NCBI GenBank assembly: GCA_964425255.1
Contig: CAYRMV010000028.1
Location: 1 to 29,106 of the forward strand
DNA: 29,106 bases
Reading direction: 5' to 3'
DNA from: CAYRMV01 sp964425255
Lineage (GTDB): Bacteria > Bacteroidota > Bacteroidia > Flavobacteriales_D > Crocinitomicaceae
The notes below the pieces were generated by a model that saw only the letters and a list, made by a program, of their open reading frames with translations, was not told where the DNA came from and did not search any database. The position numbers and the translations under genes are program-made. Positions within the stretch are counted from its first letter, which is position 1; each line of letters starts with the position of its first letter. Below are positions 1-7,610 of this stretch, in pieces.

Positions 1-119
1 ACCAAGTCATTTAATTAATTTTGACTTTGTTTTAAGAATCGAACTGAGGTTTTTAGTCAAATTCTGCATGAATATTTGTTTTTAATTGAACCAAAGTTTT
101 GAACAATTGTTTGACCAAT

Positions 120-398
120 ATGCAACATGAATTAAACGAAACAGAAATCGATCGGATAATCGAAATGGCTTGGGAAGATCGAACGCCTTTTGATGCTATT
201 TTGAATCAATTTGGATTGAAAGAACAAGAAGTAATTGCTTTGATGCGTCGAGAAATGAAACCAAGTTCTTGGCGTATGTGGCGAGCAAGGGTTCAAGGTC
301 GTGCAACAAAACATTTGGCTAAAAGATCATTTACAGAAGGTCGACATAAATGTTCCAGACAACGAACGATTTCTATGAATAAGATTAGTAAGCGTTAG
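120..398 (+). CDS. TIGR03643 / DUF2805 family protein
   Basis: Small basic protein of 92 residues from the ATG at 120. The core (ETEIDRIIEMAWEDRTPF, then QFGLKEQEVIALMRR and KPSSWRMWRARV.GR.TKH) matches the TIGR03643/DUF2805 family as I remember it. That core looks like a helical, possibly helix-turn-helix, fold. The function of the family is not established. A TTG at 99 would add seven residues (MNNCLTN), but the conserved block begins just after the ATG at 120, so I prefer that start. After the core, a Lys/Arg/Ser-rich tail of about 30 residues lies beyond the usual family length. The gene stands alone in the window and runs opposite to its right-hand neighbours. Confidence 0.75.
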   Translation: MQHELNETEIDRIIEMAWEDRTPFDAILNQFGLKEQEVIALMRREMKPSSWRMWRARVQGRATKHLAKRSFTEGRHKCSRQRTISMNKISKR

Positions 399-402
399 AT
401 TG

Positions 403-438
403 TAAAAATAAAAAACGGGACAAATATATGCCCCGTTT
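403..438 (-). terminator. Rho-independent terminator after the T9SS fragment
   Basis: Inverted repeat AAACGGG (413-419) and CCCGTTT (432-438) with a 12-base loop. Read leftward it is followed by TTTTTTATTTTT. It lies 23 bases beyond the stop of the leftward T9SS fragment and faces the end of the TIGR03643 gene, so it may serve both in part. On the + strand it lacks a T tract. Confidence 0.6.
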
Positions 439-461
439 GAAAGTTCAAAAATTCGTATTTT

Positions 462-1034
462 TTAATCTTGTTTGATAAAAGGAACAATAATTGAATTTAA
501 TTCAATTAAGTACATTCCAGACTTCAACATGTCAATTGAAAGATCAATTAGTGAATCTTGTACGAATGATTCAGCTACTTTTCTTCCTGTTTGATCATAA
601 ATAATTACATTTCCAGTTTGTATTTTCCCAAAATCCAAAGTAATTTTAGTAGATGCTGGATTTGGATAAACGCTGAATAACGTTTGATTCATTGTGTTCA
701 AACTTGCTGTTTGCTCGAAAACAAGACAGTCAGATGTGTCAACACAACCATTTGCATTAGTAACAATAACCGCATACGTTCCTGATTGAGCAGGTGTCCA
801 CATGTCGTTGGTTTCACCCATTACATTCATTTCAGTTGTACAATTATACCACTGATACATCGCATTTGCTGGTGTTGCCATCAAAGTTGAGTCATTTACA
901 ATCATCATTTCTGACACAATTGCTGGATTGACAGTTAAATTTATTGTAATCAAACTATCATATTTATCTAAACAATGTTTTTGTTTAGTAAGTTGTTTAT
1001 CAGGTTTTTTTGAATAAAAAAAAGGGAAGCCCAT
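462..1034 (-). pseudogene. 5'-truncated T9SS-secreted surface protein (C-terminal remnant)
   Basis: The reading frame codes for the C-terminal end of a secreted protein. It has the tail of one repeat (YDSLITINLTVNP), then an Ig/PKD-like module of about 60 residues (YQWYNCTT ... SGTYAVIVTNANGCVDTSDC), and then a T9SS type A sorting domain (FSVYPNPASTKITLDFG ... SGMYLIEL). Such modules normally close proteins of many hundreds of residues that start with a signal peptide. Here there is none. The only upstream ATG (1032-1034) lies inside the terminator hairpin of dapD, whose stop is 31 bases away. The first 25 residues (MGFPFFYSKKPDKQ...) are encoded by terminator and spacer DNA and look random. 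I therefore read it as a remnant left after loss of the 5' part, not an expressed gene. The sorting domain itself appears intact. Confidence 0.65.
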
Positions 1035-1048
1035 TTGGATTTCCCTTT
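1012..1048 (-). terminator. Rho-independent terminator of dapD
   Basis: AAAGGGAA (1021-1028) pairs with TTCCCTTT (1041-1048), with a further CC/GG pair inside and a four-base loop. Read leftward it runs into eight Ts. It begins 18 bases after the dapD stop. Its right arm region contains the apparent start codon of the T9SS remnant. Confidence 0.8.
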
Positions 1049-1065
1049 CAATACATTTATCAATT

Positions 1066-1875
1066 TTAAACTGCCACGTTGTGTTCTCTTAACGCATCAT
1101 TTAAAGAAGTTTTTAAATCGGTACTTTCTTTTCGCTTTCCGATGATCAAAGCACACGGTACTTGAAAATCACCAGCAGGGAAAGATTTTGTGTATGAACC
1201 TGGAATCACGACTGATCTTTCAGGAACATAACCTTTCATTTCAATGGGTTCGTTACCAGTTACATCAATGATTTTGGTAGATTGTGTTAAGACAACATTT
1301 GCACCTAAAACAGCTTCTTTACCAACACGAACTCCTTCGACAACAATACAACGTGAACCAATAAATGCACCATCTTCAATAATTACGGGAGCTGCTTGTA
1401 GCGGTTCGAGTACACCACCAATACCAACACCTCCGCTTAAATGAACATCTTTTCCGATTTGAGCACACGATCCAACCGTTGCCCATGTATCAACCATTGT
1501 TCCAGAGTCAACATATGCACCAATGTTCACGTAAGAAGGCATCATGATTACACCGGAAGCTATAAAAGCACCGTAGCGAGCAACTGCATGGGGAACAACG
1601 CGAACTCCCAATTTCGCATAGTCTTTTTTCAAAGCCATTTTATCATGGAATTCAAATGGTCCAACTTCAATGGTTTCCATTTGACGAATAGGGAAGTACA
1701 TAACAACCGCTTTTTTCACCCATTCGTTGACAGTCCAAGTTCCATCTTCGTTGGGTTCAGCAACTCGTAAAATTCCTTTGTCTATATCTTCAATGACATG
1801 CTCAATAGCTTGTCTCGTTTCTGTTTCTTTTAATAATTCTCGGTTTTCCCAAGCTTGTTCGATGATTGATCGCAT
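1066..1875 (-). CDS. dapD: 2,3,4,5-tetrahydropyridine-2,6-dicarboxylate N-succinyltransferase
   Basis: Succinylates tetrahydrodipicolinate with succinyl-CoA in the succinylase branch of diaminopimelate/lysine synthesis; cytoplasmic and trimeric in the family. The 269-residue length is close to E. coli DapD (274). Visible features are an N-terminal helical domain (1-85), then a left-handed parallel beta-helix of hexapeptide repeats (about 100-230). The family block SGTMVDTWATVGSCAQIG (124-141) carries the expected catalytic Asp (129), followed by GGVGIGGVLEPLQAAP (148-163). The ATG at 1873-1875 is followed by the usual family N terminus, and a TAnnTTTG element lies 26 bases upstream. It has its own terminator, so it is probably monocistronic. 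Confidence 0.97.
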   Translation of the reverse strand: MRSIIEQAWENRELLKETETRQAIEHVIEDIDKGILRVAEPNEDGTWTVNEWVKKAVVMYFPIRQMETIEVGPFEFHDKMALKKDYAKLGVRVVPHAVARYGAFIASGVIMMPSYVNIGAYVDSGTMVDTWATVGSCAQIGKDVHLSGGVGIGGVLEPLQAAPVIIEDGAFIGSRCIVVEGVRVGKEAVLGANVVLTQSTKIIDVTGNEPIEMKGYVPERSVVIPGSYTKSFPAGDFQVPCALIIGKRKESTDLKTSLNDALREHNVAV

Positions 1876-1900
1876 GAATGTGAATTGTTAATTTTACGTG

Positions 1901-1908
1901 CAAAAGTA
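1901..1908 (-). promoter_or_regulatory. Bacteroidota -7 element for dapD
   Basis: TACTTTTG matches TAnnTTTG exactly, 26 bases before the dapD ATG. No TTG was found at the expected -33 distance, so only half of the promoter is supported. Confidence 0.4.
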
Positions 1909-1947
1909 CAAATCTGATCGGATTTTTCGGTTCTATAAATTGAATTC

Positions 1948-3447
1948 CTAAAAACGGAATCGAGCAAATCCGAAGGCAAAAGAAATTGTGTTCGAATTTT
2001 TGGTAAAAAAGGTCAAAGCATCTCTGCTGGAAACACCAAATTCGTATGCACCATCACGTAAAATGAAATTAATTCCTACTGGAATATTGTCTTTGTAAAT
2101 TCCACCTCCGAAATAACCGACACTTAATTGCAACCATTTAAAAGGGCGAAGATCACCTCCGAAAGAGAAAACGGCATTTTGAATACTTCCAGGGTTTTCT
2201 CGGTTGAAAGGTGCAATCATATCAAATCCAAAATCAATCCATTTCCATGGGTGAAAACTTGCACCTAAACGGAAATCAGCTGCATTTGTTTGAACATATT
2301 TTTCTTCACCTACCAAAGTCAATATTCCACCATCCCGTAGCAATTGATCTACCGTTTCTGTGATATTGTTGTCAGACAAACCTGCAATGGAAAGATTACC
2401 AAACAAGGTGTCTTTGACGGAATATACGTTTCTTTTGTATGTTATTGATCCAATGTTGTTGACAGCAGCTGCGACACGAAGTTTGTTGAAAAAAATCATA
2501 CTTGCCGATAAATCAATTCCGTATCCGTTTCCAACAACAGGAGGTAAGCCTTTTCCATTCCCTGTAAAAGAGGAAATATTTCCGTTTGCAATTTCACCAT
2601 AATTGATATTGAAAGCAGGCGAGAGTGAAGAGTAAACGCGTAATCCATCATCATCTGATTCCATGTTGAACATTGCCATGGATTGGATAAATCGTCCTGC
2701 AATTCCACCGTAAATAACAAAAACAGAATCTTTTCCGATGATTTTTCGACCATAGCCAAAATTGTATGAGCGCGACCAAAGTAATTTTATCGAAGAACCT
2801 TTTGTCACTTCACTCAAGCGCAAAGGAACTGAAATAGAGCCTGAAATAGCAGCCGCCAGCGTGTCTTGTGATAAGTTGGGGTCATTGGCAATCATGCTTG
2901 TATCTCCATTGAAAACAATGGTTAACGAATCAAAATAAGAAGCTAATTTTCCTCTGAACAGTAGATCTGTTGTTTGCTCATTGAATTTGGAATACCATTG
3001 ATAATTTTCACGAATGTTAAAGGCTATTCCACCGAATTTTTTACCTTGAAAAGCGAAACCGGCCCAGTTGTAATCCGCATTAATTGCTATTCCAGATTGG
3101 GCATAGTTAGCCATTTCTTCTCGTTGTTTGTTCCAATCAATGGTGTTTGAATTGTTTCCATTCAATTGAAGTCGCAAGGTTTTTCCAAGGTTTTTAAGTT
3201 TGTCACTTGTTAAGTTATCGGAATAAATTCCAAAAGCAAATTCGGAGGAACCCGTTGTAAATCGTTTGTTTTCATAACCTGTTCCCCAACCGAGTGCCGA
3301 GCTATTGATTCCCAAAGAATGGTAATCTGTTACAAAAGTTGTTGCAACACCTTTTCCAACTGCGGGATAAGCAAATCCTTGTGTTTGAGCTGATAATTGC
3401 CAAGAAAAAAGCAAAAATAAGCAAGTGAAAATAAAATTCTTTTTCAT
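1948..3447 (-). CDS. DUF5723-type outer-membrane beta-barrel protein
   Basis: 499 residues with a signal peptide (MKKNFIFTCLFLLFSWQLSA, cut after SAQ). The rest is a beta-strand-rich chain with alternating aromatic residues, ending in FAFGFARFRF, the C-terminal aromatic signature of an outer-membrane barrel. The DYHSLGINSSALGW segment near the N terminus and the overall pattern fit the DUF5723 family, which is widespread in Bacteroidota and of unknown function; family placement is from memory. It is flanked by dapD downstream and an intergenic region with a terminator upstream. A -7-like TACCTTCG lies at 3470-3477, so it is probably transcribed alone. No specific ligand or role can be read from the sequence. 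Confidence 0.7.
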   Translation of the reverse strand: MKKNFIFTCLFLLFSWQLSAQTQGFAYPAVGKGVATTFVTDYHSLGINSSALGWGTGYENKRFTTGSSEFAFGIYSDNLTSDKLKNLGKTLRLQLNGNNSNTIDWNKQREEMANYAQSGIAINADYNWAGFAFQGKKFGGIAFNIRENYQWYSKFNEQTTDLLFRGKLASYFDSLTIVFNGDTSMIANDPNLSQDTLAAAISGSISVPLRLSEVTKGSSIKLLWSRSYNFGYGRKIIGKDSVFVIYGGIAGRFIQSMAMFNMESDDDGLRVYSSLSPAFNINYGEIANGNISSFTGNGKGLPPVVGNGYGIDLSASMIFFNKLRVAAAVNNIGSITYKRNVYSVKDTLFGNLSIAGLSDNNITETVDQLLRDGGILTLVGEEKYVQTNAADFRLGASFHPWKWIDFGFDMIAPFNRENPGSIQNAVFSFGGDLRPFKWLQLSVGYFGGGIYKDNIPVGINFILRDGAYEFGVSSRDALTFFTKNSNTISFAFGFARFRF

Positions 3448-3469
3448 GTTTGTAGTGTCAAATACAAAA

Positions 3470-3477
3470 CGAAGGTA
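3470..3477 (-). promoter_or_regulatory. Near-consensus -7 element for the DUF5723 gene
   Basis: TACCTTCG differs from TAnnTTTG by one base and lies 23 bases before the ATG at 3447. No -33 TTG is visible. Confidence 0.3.
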
Positions 3478-3496
3478 CGGTTTTTTGAATCGATAT

Positions 3497-3539
3497 AAAA
3501 TAAAAAGAGGAACAAATCAACTGGACTTATTCCTCTTTT
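3497..3539 (-). terminator. Rho-independent terminator, 10-bp stem
   Basis: AAAAGAGGAA (3503-3512) pairs with TTCCTCTTTT (3530-3539) across a 17-base loop. Leftward it continues as TTTTTATTTTAT. It sits 159 bases after the ZIP transporter stop and 50 bases before the DUF5723 start, so it ends either the ZIP message or the short transcript proposed at 3503-3600. Confidence 0.7.
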
Positions 3540-3600
3540 CATTAAACCATGCTAAAACTATAAAACCCAAAAACAACTCCTATGAAAAAATTGCTATTGT
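3503..3600 (-). ncRNA. Possible short transcript (sRNA or leader-size mRNA)
   Basis: An exact TAnnTTTG element (TATCTTTG, 3605-3612, leftward) is followed about 65 bases later by a strong terminator hairpin. The interval holds no convincing open frame. The best is a roughly 19-codon hydrophobic frame (FLGFIVLAWFNEKRNKSS) that would begin with TTG just after AGGAG. Either a small RNA of about 100 bases or a very short membrane peptide is possible. The rest of the gap 3613-3697 is AT-rich with nothing recognised. This rests on promoter and terminator signals only. Confidence 0.25.
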
Positions 3601-3604
3601 GGTA

Positions 3605-3612
3605 CAAAGATA
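3605..3612 (-). promoter_or_regulatory. Isolated -7 element TATCTTTG
   Basis: Exact TAnnTTTG, leftward, lying in a gap with no annotated gene start within 150 bases downstream. No -33 TTG at the standard distance. Confidence 0.3.
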
Positions 3613-3697
3613 ATGTGTTTATAGAGATGATTTCATTTTTTATACATAAATAATTGTTAAAAAATAATAATTAAACGTAATTGTTTTTAAATCAATA

Positions 3698-4522
3698 TTA
3701 TCCAAGAGCGACATCCAAAATCATCATCACTAAAAAACCACCAATAAAACCCAAGACAGCAATGTCGGTAAATTTATCTCTTTGTGTTTCTGGGATAACT
3801 TCTTCTACCACGACATAAATCATCGCACCAGCAGCGAATGCAAGAGCAAATGGTAAAATAGGTTGCATGTAAATCACGGCAACTGCACCAATAACACCCG
3901 CAACGGGTTCCACAATAGCAGATAATTGCCCATACCAAAAGCTTTTAAAACGACTAACACCGCTTCGACGTAATGGCATGGCAACCGCGAAACCTTCTGG
4001 GAAATTTTGAATTCCGATTCCAATGGCTAGAGCAACTGCTGCCGGAATGGTCGCATCACCAATTCCAGATGCAGCGGCACCAAATAATACACCAACTGCT
4101 AAGCCTTCTGGGATATTGTGTAAGGTGATTGCTAAAACCAATAAAATCGAACGATGCCATTGTGTTTTTGTTCCTTCCGTTTCATTTTCACCAAAATTGA
4201 TATGTAAATGGGGAAGGGTTTTGTCCAAGCCAAAAAGAAACAATGCTCCCAATAAAAAACCCACAGCTGCAGGCATCCATTTCATCGTTGGATACATTTT
4301 TTCCGACATTTCTATCGCTGGATTGAGCAAGGACCAAAAACTAGCTGCCACCATCACACCTCCCGTAAATCCGAGCATGGCGTCTAAAACACCCCGATGT
4401 AATGTTTTGAAGAAGAAAACGAGTGAAGCGCCTGCCGCTGTAAGAAGCCACGTGAATGTGGTAGCAAGTAAAGCTGCATAAACGGGATCAATGGATTCGA
4501 AATACGCTAAGATTTCCTTCAT
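3698..4522 (-). CDS. ZIP family divalent metal transporter
   Basis: 274-residue inner-membrane protein with about eight hydrophobic segments. It carries the two ZIP signature helices: HNIPEGLAVG (HNIPEG at 135-140, TM4) and QNFPEGFAVA (QNFPEG at 172-177, TM5). Their His/Glu/Asn residues form the binuclear metal site in known ZIPs. A further conserved pair, VVVEEVIPE, lies near 240. A short His-containing loop (LPHLHINFGENETE) follows TM3. The family imports Zn2+, Fe2+ or Mn2+; it resembles bacterial ZupT/GufA-like members, but the metal cannot be read off. A TTG at 4528 would add two residues; I prefer the ATG at 4522, which follows a -7 element at the right distance. Confidence 0.92.
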   Translation of the reverse strand: MKEILAYFESIDPVYAALLATTFTWLLTAAGASLVFFFKTLHRGVLDAMLGFTGGVMVAASFWSLLNPAIEMSEKMYPTMKWMPAAVGFLLGALFLFGLDKTLPHLHINFGENETEGTKTQWHRSILLVLAITLHNIPEGLAVGVLFGAAASGIGDATIPAAVALAIGIGIQNFPEGFAVAMPLRRSGVSRFKSFWYGQLSAIVEPVAGVIGAVAVIYMQPILPFALAFAAGAMIYVVVEEVIPETQRDKFTDIAVLGFIGGFLVMMILDVALG

Positions 4523-4539
4523 AAACAATTTGTTTGGAA

Positions 4540-4567
4540 CAAAAATACGAAAATTTCAGTATCCAAA
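4540..4567 (-). promoter_or_regulatory. Promoter of the ZIP transporter
   Basis: TATTTTTG (4540-4547) is an exact TAnnTTTG. TTTG (4564-4567) lies 16 bases upstream of it, one base short of the usual 17-23 spacing. The start codon at 4522 follows 17 bases after the -7 element. Confidence 0.45.
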
Positions 4568-4586
4568 GCATTTTTGTTAGGTTAAT

Positions 4587-5003
4587 CTAACTTTGGGACG
4601 AACTCATGTAATTTTGAAGCAGAATGGTGGCGCTTATTTCATCGATTAAGGCTTTGTTTTGGCGCTGTTTTTTACTTAATCCTCCATCGATCATGGATTG
4701 AAATGCCATTTTGGAGGTAAAACGTTCGTCTAGTAAAACGACTGATACAAGAGGGAATTGTTTTTCTAATGCTTCTTTGAGTAGATATACATTTTGAGTA
4801 ATGTGGCTATCTTCGTTGTTTAATCGTTTAGGTAAACCGAGAACGATGGTATCCACTTTTTTTTCGGGAATCAATTTTTTCAAAAAATCCATCAATTCGC
4901 GACTATCAACCGTTGTTAAACCCGATGCAATGATGTTGAGCTCGTCCGTTATAGCAATTCCTGTTCGTTTCAAACCAAAGTCAAGTGCGATTTTTCTTCC
5001 CAT
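4587..5003 (-). CDS. ruvX: RuvX/YqgF-type Holliday junction resolvase homologue
   Basis: 138 residues with an RNase H-like fold. It opens MGRKIALDFGLKRTGIAITD, the usual N terminus of this family, with the first catalytic Asp at 8. LLDERFTS carries Glu93 and ALIDEISATILLQNY carries Asp121, completing the acidic triad; VLGLPKRLNNED follows the family pattern. Homologues are implicated in pre-16S rRNA 5' processing in E. coli and in Holliday junction cleavage in others, so the exact role is open. A GTG at 5036 opens the same frame, but the added 11 residues (FLSYFFDLCP) do not belong to the family, so the ATG at 5003 is chosen. It is the last gene of a lipoprotein-Nudix-ruvX cluster. Confidence 0.9.
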   Translation of the reverse strand: MGRKIALDFGLKRTGIAITDELNIIASGLTTVDSRELMDFLKKLIPEKKVDTIVLGLPKRLNNEDSHITQNVYLLKEALEKQFPLVSVVLLDERFTSKMAFQSMIDGGLSKKQRQNKALIDEISATILLQNYMSSSQS

Positions 5004-5039
5004 AGGACAAAGGTCGAAAAAATAACTAAGAAACACGAA

Positions 5040-5678
5040 TCAAAGGGGAATCTCATTTTCAACGAAAAGCATTTTCAATTCATTCAGCATAAGTGCTGTT
5101 GCTCCCCAGATTTCTTTTCCATTTACCGAAAAACAAGGAATGTCTCGAATGACAAAACCTTTTGGATCTCTGTAAACCATCGTTGAGAGACTTTTTGGAT
5201 CCAATAAATCATTTAAGGAAAGGGTGAAGATTTCATCCACTTCTCTTGAATCTGGAATAAAATCGGGATATCCCGATAAGCAAAAAACAAAGGGTTGTAC
5301 ATGAAAGCTGGAAACGGGTATGAAAACAGGAGTTAGTTCTCCAACGAATTGATTATTGGCTAGTTGAATTCCAATTTCTTCGTGAGTTTCTCTAATGGCT
5401 GTGTGAAACAGGGAACTATCAGATTCTTCCTTTTTTCCTCCGGGAAAGGCAATCTGACCAGAGTGATTTCCGTCGTATTTTGGGCGTTGAATTAAAACAA
5501 TTTCTTTTCTGAAATTTTGTTCAACAATGATCAGAGAAATGGCCGATTCACGATAGAATGTTGCCTCTTTTCGGGCCAAACTTGAAACAGGTCTGTTCAA
5601 CGGTGCCATCGGTATGTGAGCACGTTCGCCTGGAAGATGATTTTTTAGCAATTGCTCAAGGTGCGATTTCCATTCCAT
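5040..5678 (-). CDS. CoA pyrophosphatase-like Nudix hydrolase
   Basis: 212 residues. The CoA-type Nudix lead-in QRPKYDGNHSGQIAFPGGK (64-82) is followed by AIRETHEEIGI (94-104), giving the REXXEEXG metal-binding core. That combination is typical of NudL/NUDT7-like enzymes that split CoA or CoA esters into phosphopantetheine and 3',5'-ADP. The substrate is inferred from family, not proven. The ATG lies one base after the TAA of the upstream lipoprotein (TAATATG), and the stop is 36 bases from the ruvX ATG, so the three genes are probably co-transcribed and translationally coupled. Length is normal and nothing is missing. Confidence 0.88.
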   Translation of the reverse strand: MEWKSHLEQLLKNHLPGERAHIPMAPLNRPVSSLARKEATFYRESAISLIIVEQNFRKEIVLIQRPKYDGNHSGQIAFPGGKKEESDSSLFHTAIRETHEEIGIQLANNQFVGELTPVFIPVSSFHVQPFVFCLSGYPDFIPDSREVDEIFTLSLNDLLDPKSLSTMVYRDPKGFVIRDIPCFSVNGKEIWGATALMLNELKMLFVENEIPL

Positions 5679-5679
5679 A

Positions 5680-6309
5680 TTACCGCAGCAAACGAATTAA
5701 TGTTCTAAAATCATCATTTAAATAAGGTCCCATTTCGGCATTGGATATCAACTGGATACAATAAAATGTGTTTCCTTTGTGAATGGTGGCTATTTGATAA
5801 AATACACTTTCTTTGTCTTGAAAACGCTGTCCTTCAATGGCTTGTCCTAGTGCTGTTAGTCGGTTGTTATCCATGAAATAGGTGAATGAATAATCGATGT
5901 AAAATGCTTTTTCTTGCATGAGTCCAAACAGACCTTGGTGAACGAAATCGACAGGTTCCATGTATTCCTCTTTTCCCATCCATTGTTTTACTTTTTCATT
6001 GGGAATTTTGTCGATCACGATGTAGAAATCAAGTTCGGGAACTTGGTAAACAATTCCTTGCTTGTAAAAATTCAAATCCAAATCATTTTTTCGAATAAAT
6101 CCATTGGGTAATTGGTAGTGTAGACCTTTCCATTTGCGCCAGCGATAGTTGCTGAAATCGTAGTTGTTTTTTTTGAATTCAGTTAAGAATTTTTCACCTC
6201 GCTGATCCGATTTACACGACGAAACAACCAACACAAAAAGCAACATGCTCCATGCGATTCGGATAAAAGAAGAAAGCGGGTGTTTTGGTTTCATTTTCCG
6301 AATGTACAT
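5680..6309 (-). CDS. Predicted lipoprotein of unknown function
   Basis: 209 residues (204 from the second ATG at 6294, which gives a better signal peptide). A hydrophobic stretch MLLFVLVVSSC ends in a lipobox with Cys27 when counted from the second Met. The mature part has charged and aromatic segments (YRWRKWKGLHYQLPNGF, LDFYIVIDKIPNEKVKQW) and ends DDFRTLIRLLR. I do not recognise a family. It heads the cluster with the Nudix hydrolase and ruvX and starts 38 bases after the ACMSD-like gene, so read-through from that gene is possible. No clear promoter was found in the gap. Confidence 0.75.
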   Translation of the reverse strand: MYIRKMKPKHPLSSFIRIAWSMLLFVLVVSSCKSDQRGEKFLTEFKKNNYDFSNYRWRKWKGLHYQLPNGFIRKNDLDLNFYKQGIVYQVPELDFYIVIDKIPNEKVKQWMGKEEYMEPVDFVHQGLFGLMQEKAFYIDYSFTYFMDNNRLTALGQAIEGQRFQDKESVFYQIATIHKGNTFYCIQLISNAEMGPYLNDDFRTLIRLLR

Positions 6310-6347
6310 ATTTCGGGTGAAATTTTTCTAGTTGACTTCTTTTTTCT

Positions 6348-7391
6348 TTAAATCAATTTTTCTTTTCCGAGCCAGCGAAGTACATTTTCGTGCCAAATAG
6401 CATCGGATTCTGCCTGCGTTAAAATACCTGCTTCAACGGCATAATCAATCACTCGGCCAGGATATGATCGGGCAACACCTTCCATTTCACCCAGTGGATA
6501 TGGATCGTCTAAACCTGCGATGATTTGTCCCGCGCCAACTCGAATTTTCAACAATTGTAAGGTGTATGAATCGTGAACCAAAGTATCAAAAAACAAATTT
6601 TTGTGTCCCAAGGTCTCTCTTGGGTCTTGTCGTCCTTCAAACAAATCGGGTCTACCATCAAAACCTTGTAATCGACGTCCGTAGTTGGCTTGACCAAGCA
6701 TGCAGCCATGTGCAAAACAAGTCCGAATGTTCGGAAAGCGATTAACGAAATCATTCAAGGCATACAAATGCAAAGCATCGGCTGTTTGCGCCATCATCCA
6801 AACTAAGTGAAAACGCCAAAATTCATCTTTTAATTTGACCATTTTTTCCCCGTCATACGGATGGATTTCGATGGCTAACTGATATTCATTCGCTAGTTCG
6901 AAAATAGGAAATGCACTTTCATCTGCTATGCAAACCCATTCTTCTTTTTCATTTAGAAAATGAGTAGGTAAACACAAGACATTCAGTTTTTGCTCTTCGA
7001 CACAACGACGAATTTCTTCCAAAGCATCGTCCATGTGTAAAGGTTGAACGACAAAACCACAGGTAAATTTTTCTGGAAAACGGTGTTGCAAATCCGCATT
7101 AAAATCATTTTGCCAACGGATGGCATCATGAGCTTCTTGACGCTCCCAACCATTGCAGTACAATTGAGATAAATTCAGCATCACAGCATGATCGATTCCA
7201 TTTTTTTCCATCCAAATTAGTTTTTCATCTAGGAAAAAACTAGGATCTGTTATGGGTCTCGACCAATCTCCTTGTCGCATGAATTTTTTATCATCATCGA
7301 TAGAAAACAATTTTTGTTCTCTCATAAATGCTGGAATCTGGTTGGGTTCAGGAAGAATGTGTCCGTGACCGTTGATTCTAATTTTTTTCAT
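6348..7391 (-). CDS. ACMSD-like amidohydrolase (2-amino-3-carboxymuconate-6-semialdehyde decarboxylase)
   Basis: 347-residue TIM-barrel metal hydrolase of the amidohydrolase-2 class. The metal and catalytic residues fall at His9 and His11 (NGHGH), His177 (EIHPYDG), His228 (CFAHGC) and Asp295 (AGLDDPYPLG). These are nearly the same positions I recall for Pseudomonas fluorescens ACMSD (His9, His11, His177, His228, Asp294). ACMSD acts after 3-hydroxyanthranilate dioxygenase in tryptophan breakdown, steering carbon away from quinolinate and NAD. No other kynurenine-pathway gene is in the window, so the substrate stays an inference. The ATG at 7391 follows an exact -7 element by 20 bases. Confidence 0.8.
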   Translation of the reverse strand: MKKIRINGHGHILPEPNQIPAFMREQKLFSIDDDKKFMRQGDWSRPITDPSFFLDEKLIWMEKNGIDHAVMLNLSQLYCNGWERQEAHDAIRWQNDFNADLQHRFPEKFTCGFVVQPLHMDDALEEIRRCVEEQKLNVLCLPTHFLNEKEEWVCIADESAFPIFELANEYQLAIEIHPYDGEKMVKLKDEFWRFHLVWMMAQTADALHLYALNDFVNRFPNIRTCFAHGCMLGQANYGRRLQGFDGRPDLFEGRQDPRETLGHKNLFFDTLVHDSYTLQLLKIRVGAGQIIAGLDDPYPLGEMEGVARSYPGRVIDYAVEAGILTQAESDAIWHENVLRWLGKEKLI

Positions 7392-7410
7392 GCTTGTGTG
7401 GTTTTGTTCA

Positions 7411-7418
7411 CAAATTTA
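7411..7418 (-). promoter_or_regulatory. -7 element for the ACMSD-like gene
   Basis: TAAATTTG, exact TAnnTTTG, leftward, 20 bases before the ATG at 7391. No clear -33 TTG. Confidence 0.4.
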
Positions 7419-7508
7419 CATTTTTATCTGCGATCATTTTTCTTTTTTTTAATCTTCTCCCTTGGCGTGTACAGAATCAAATTTATCTCTTCAAATCGTA
7501 ACTTAAAT

Positions 7509-7549
7509 CTTCCCCCTTTGGAGGGGGGCAGGGGGGAGGATTTTTCGAA
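7509..7549 (+). repeat. GC-rich palindromic repeat copy R1 (left of the DUF559 gene)
   Basis: A 41-bp GC-rich tract in AT-rich surroundings: CTTCCCCCTTTGGAGGGGGG, then CAGGGGGGAGGA, then TTTTTCGAA. It has an internal dyad (CCCCC...GGGGG around TTTGGA) and four G runs. It matches R3 (8056-8096) in the same orientation at 40 of 41 bases and R2 (7993-8023) in inverse orientation. Similarity to R3 continues weakly for about 15 bases to the right. Confidence 0.9.
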
Positions 7550-7610
7550 TTAGCTAAAGTTTTTCATTCAAAAAAAATGATTAAATTCAATAAACCAATT
7601 CAACACAATC

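Noticed and set aside
4023..4481. 152-residue rightward frame
   Set aside because: Antisense shadow of the ZIP transporter, with no signal or family features.
4566..4605. GTTAG...CTAAC dyad after ruvX as a terminator
   Set aside because: Five-base stem followed by As, not Ts.
5004..5036. GTG-started extension of ruvX
   Set aside because: The 11 added residues are not seen in the family; MGRKIALDFG is the normal start.
7272..7553. Rightward open frame ending PPLEGGRGEDFSN
   Set aside because: It runs antisense through the ACMSD-like start and its end is simply translated repeat R1.
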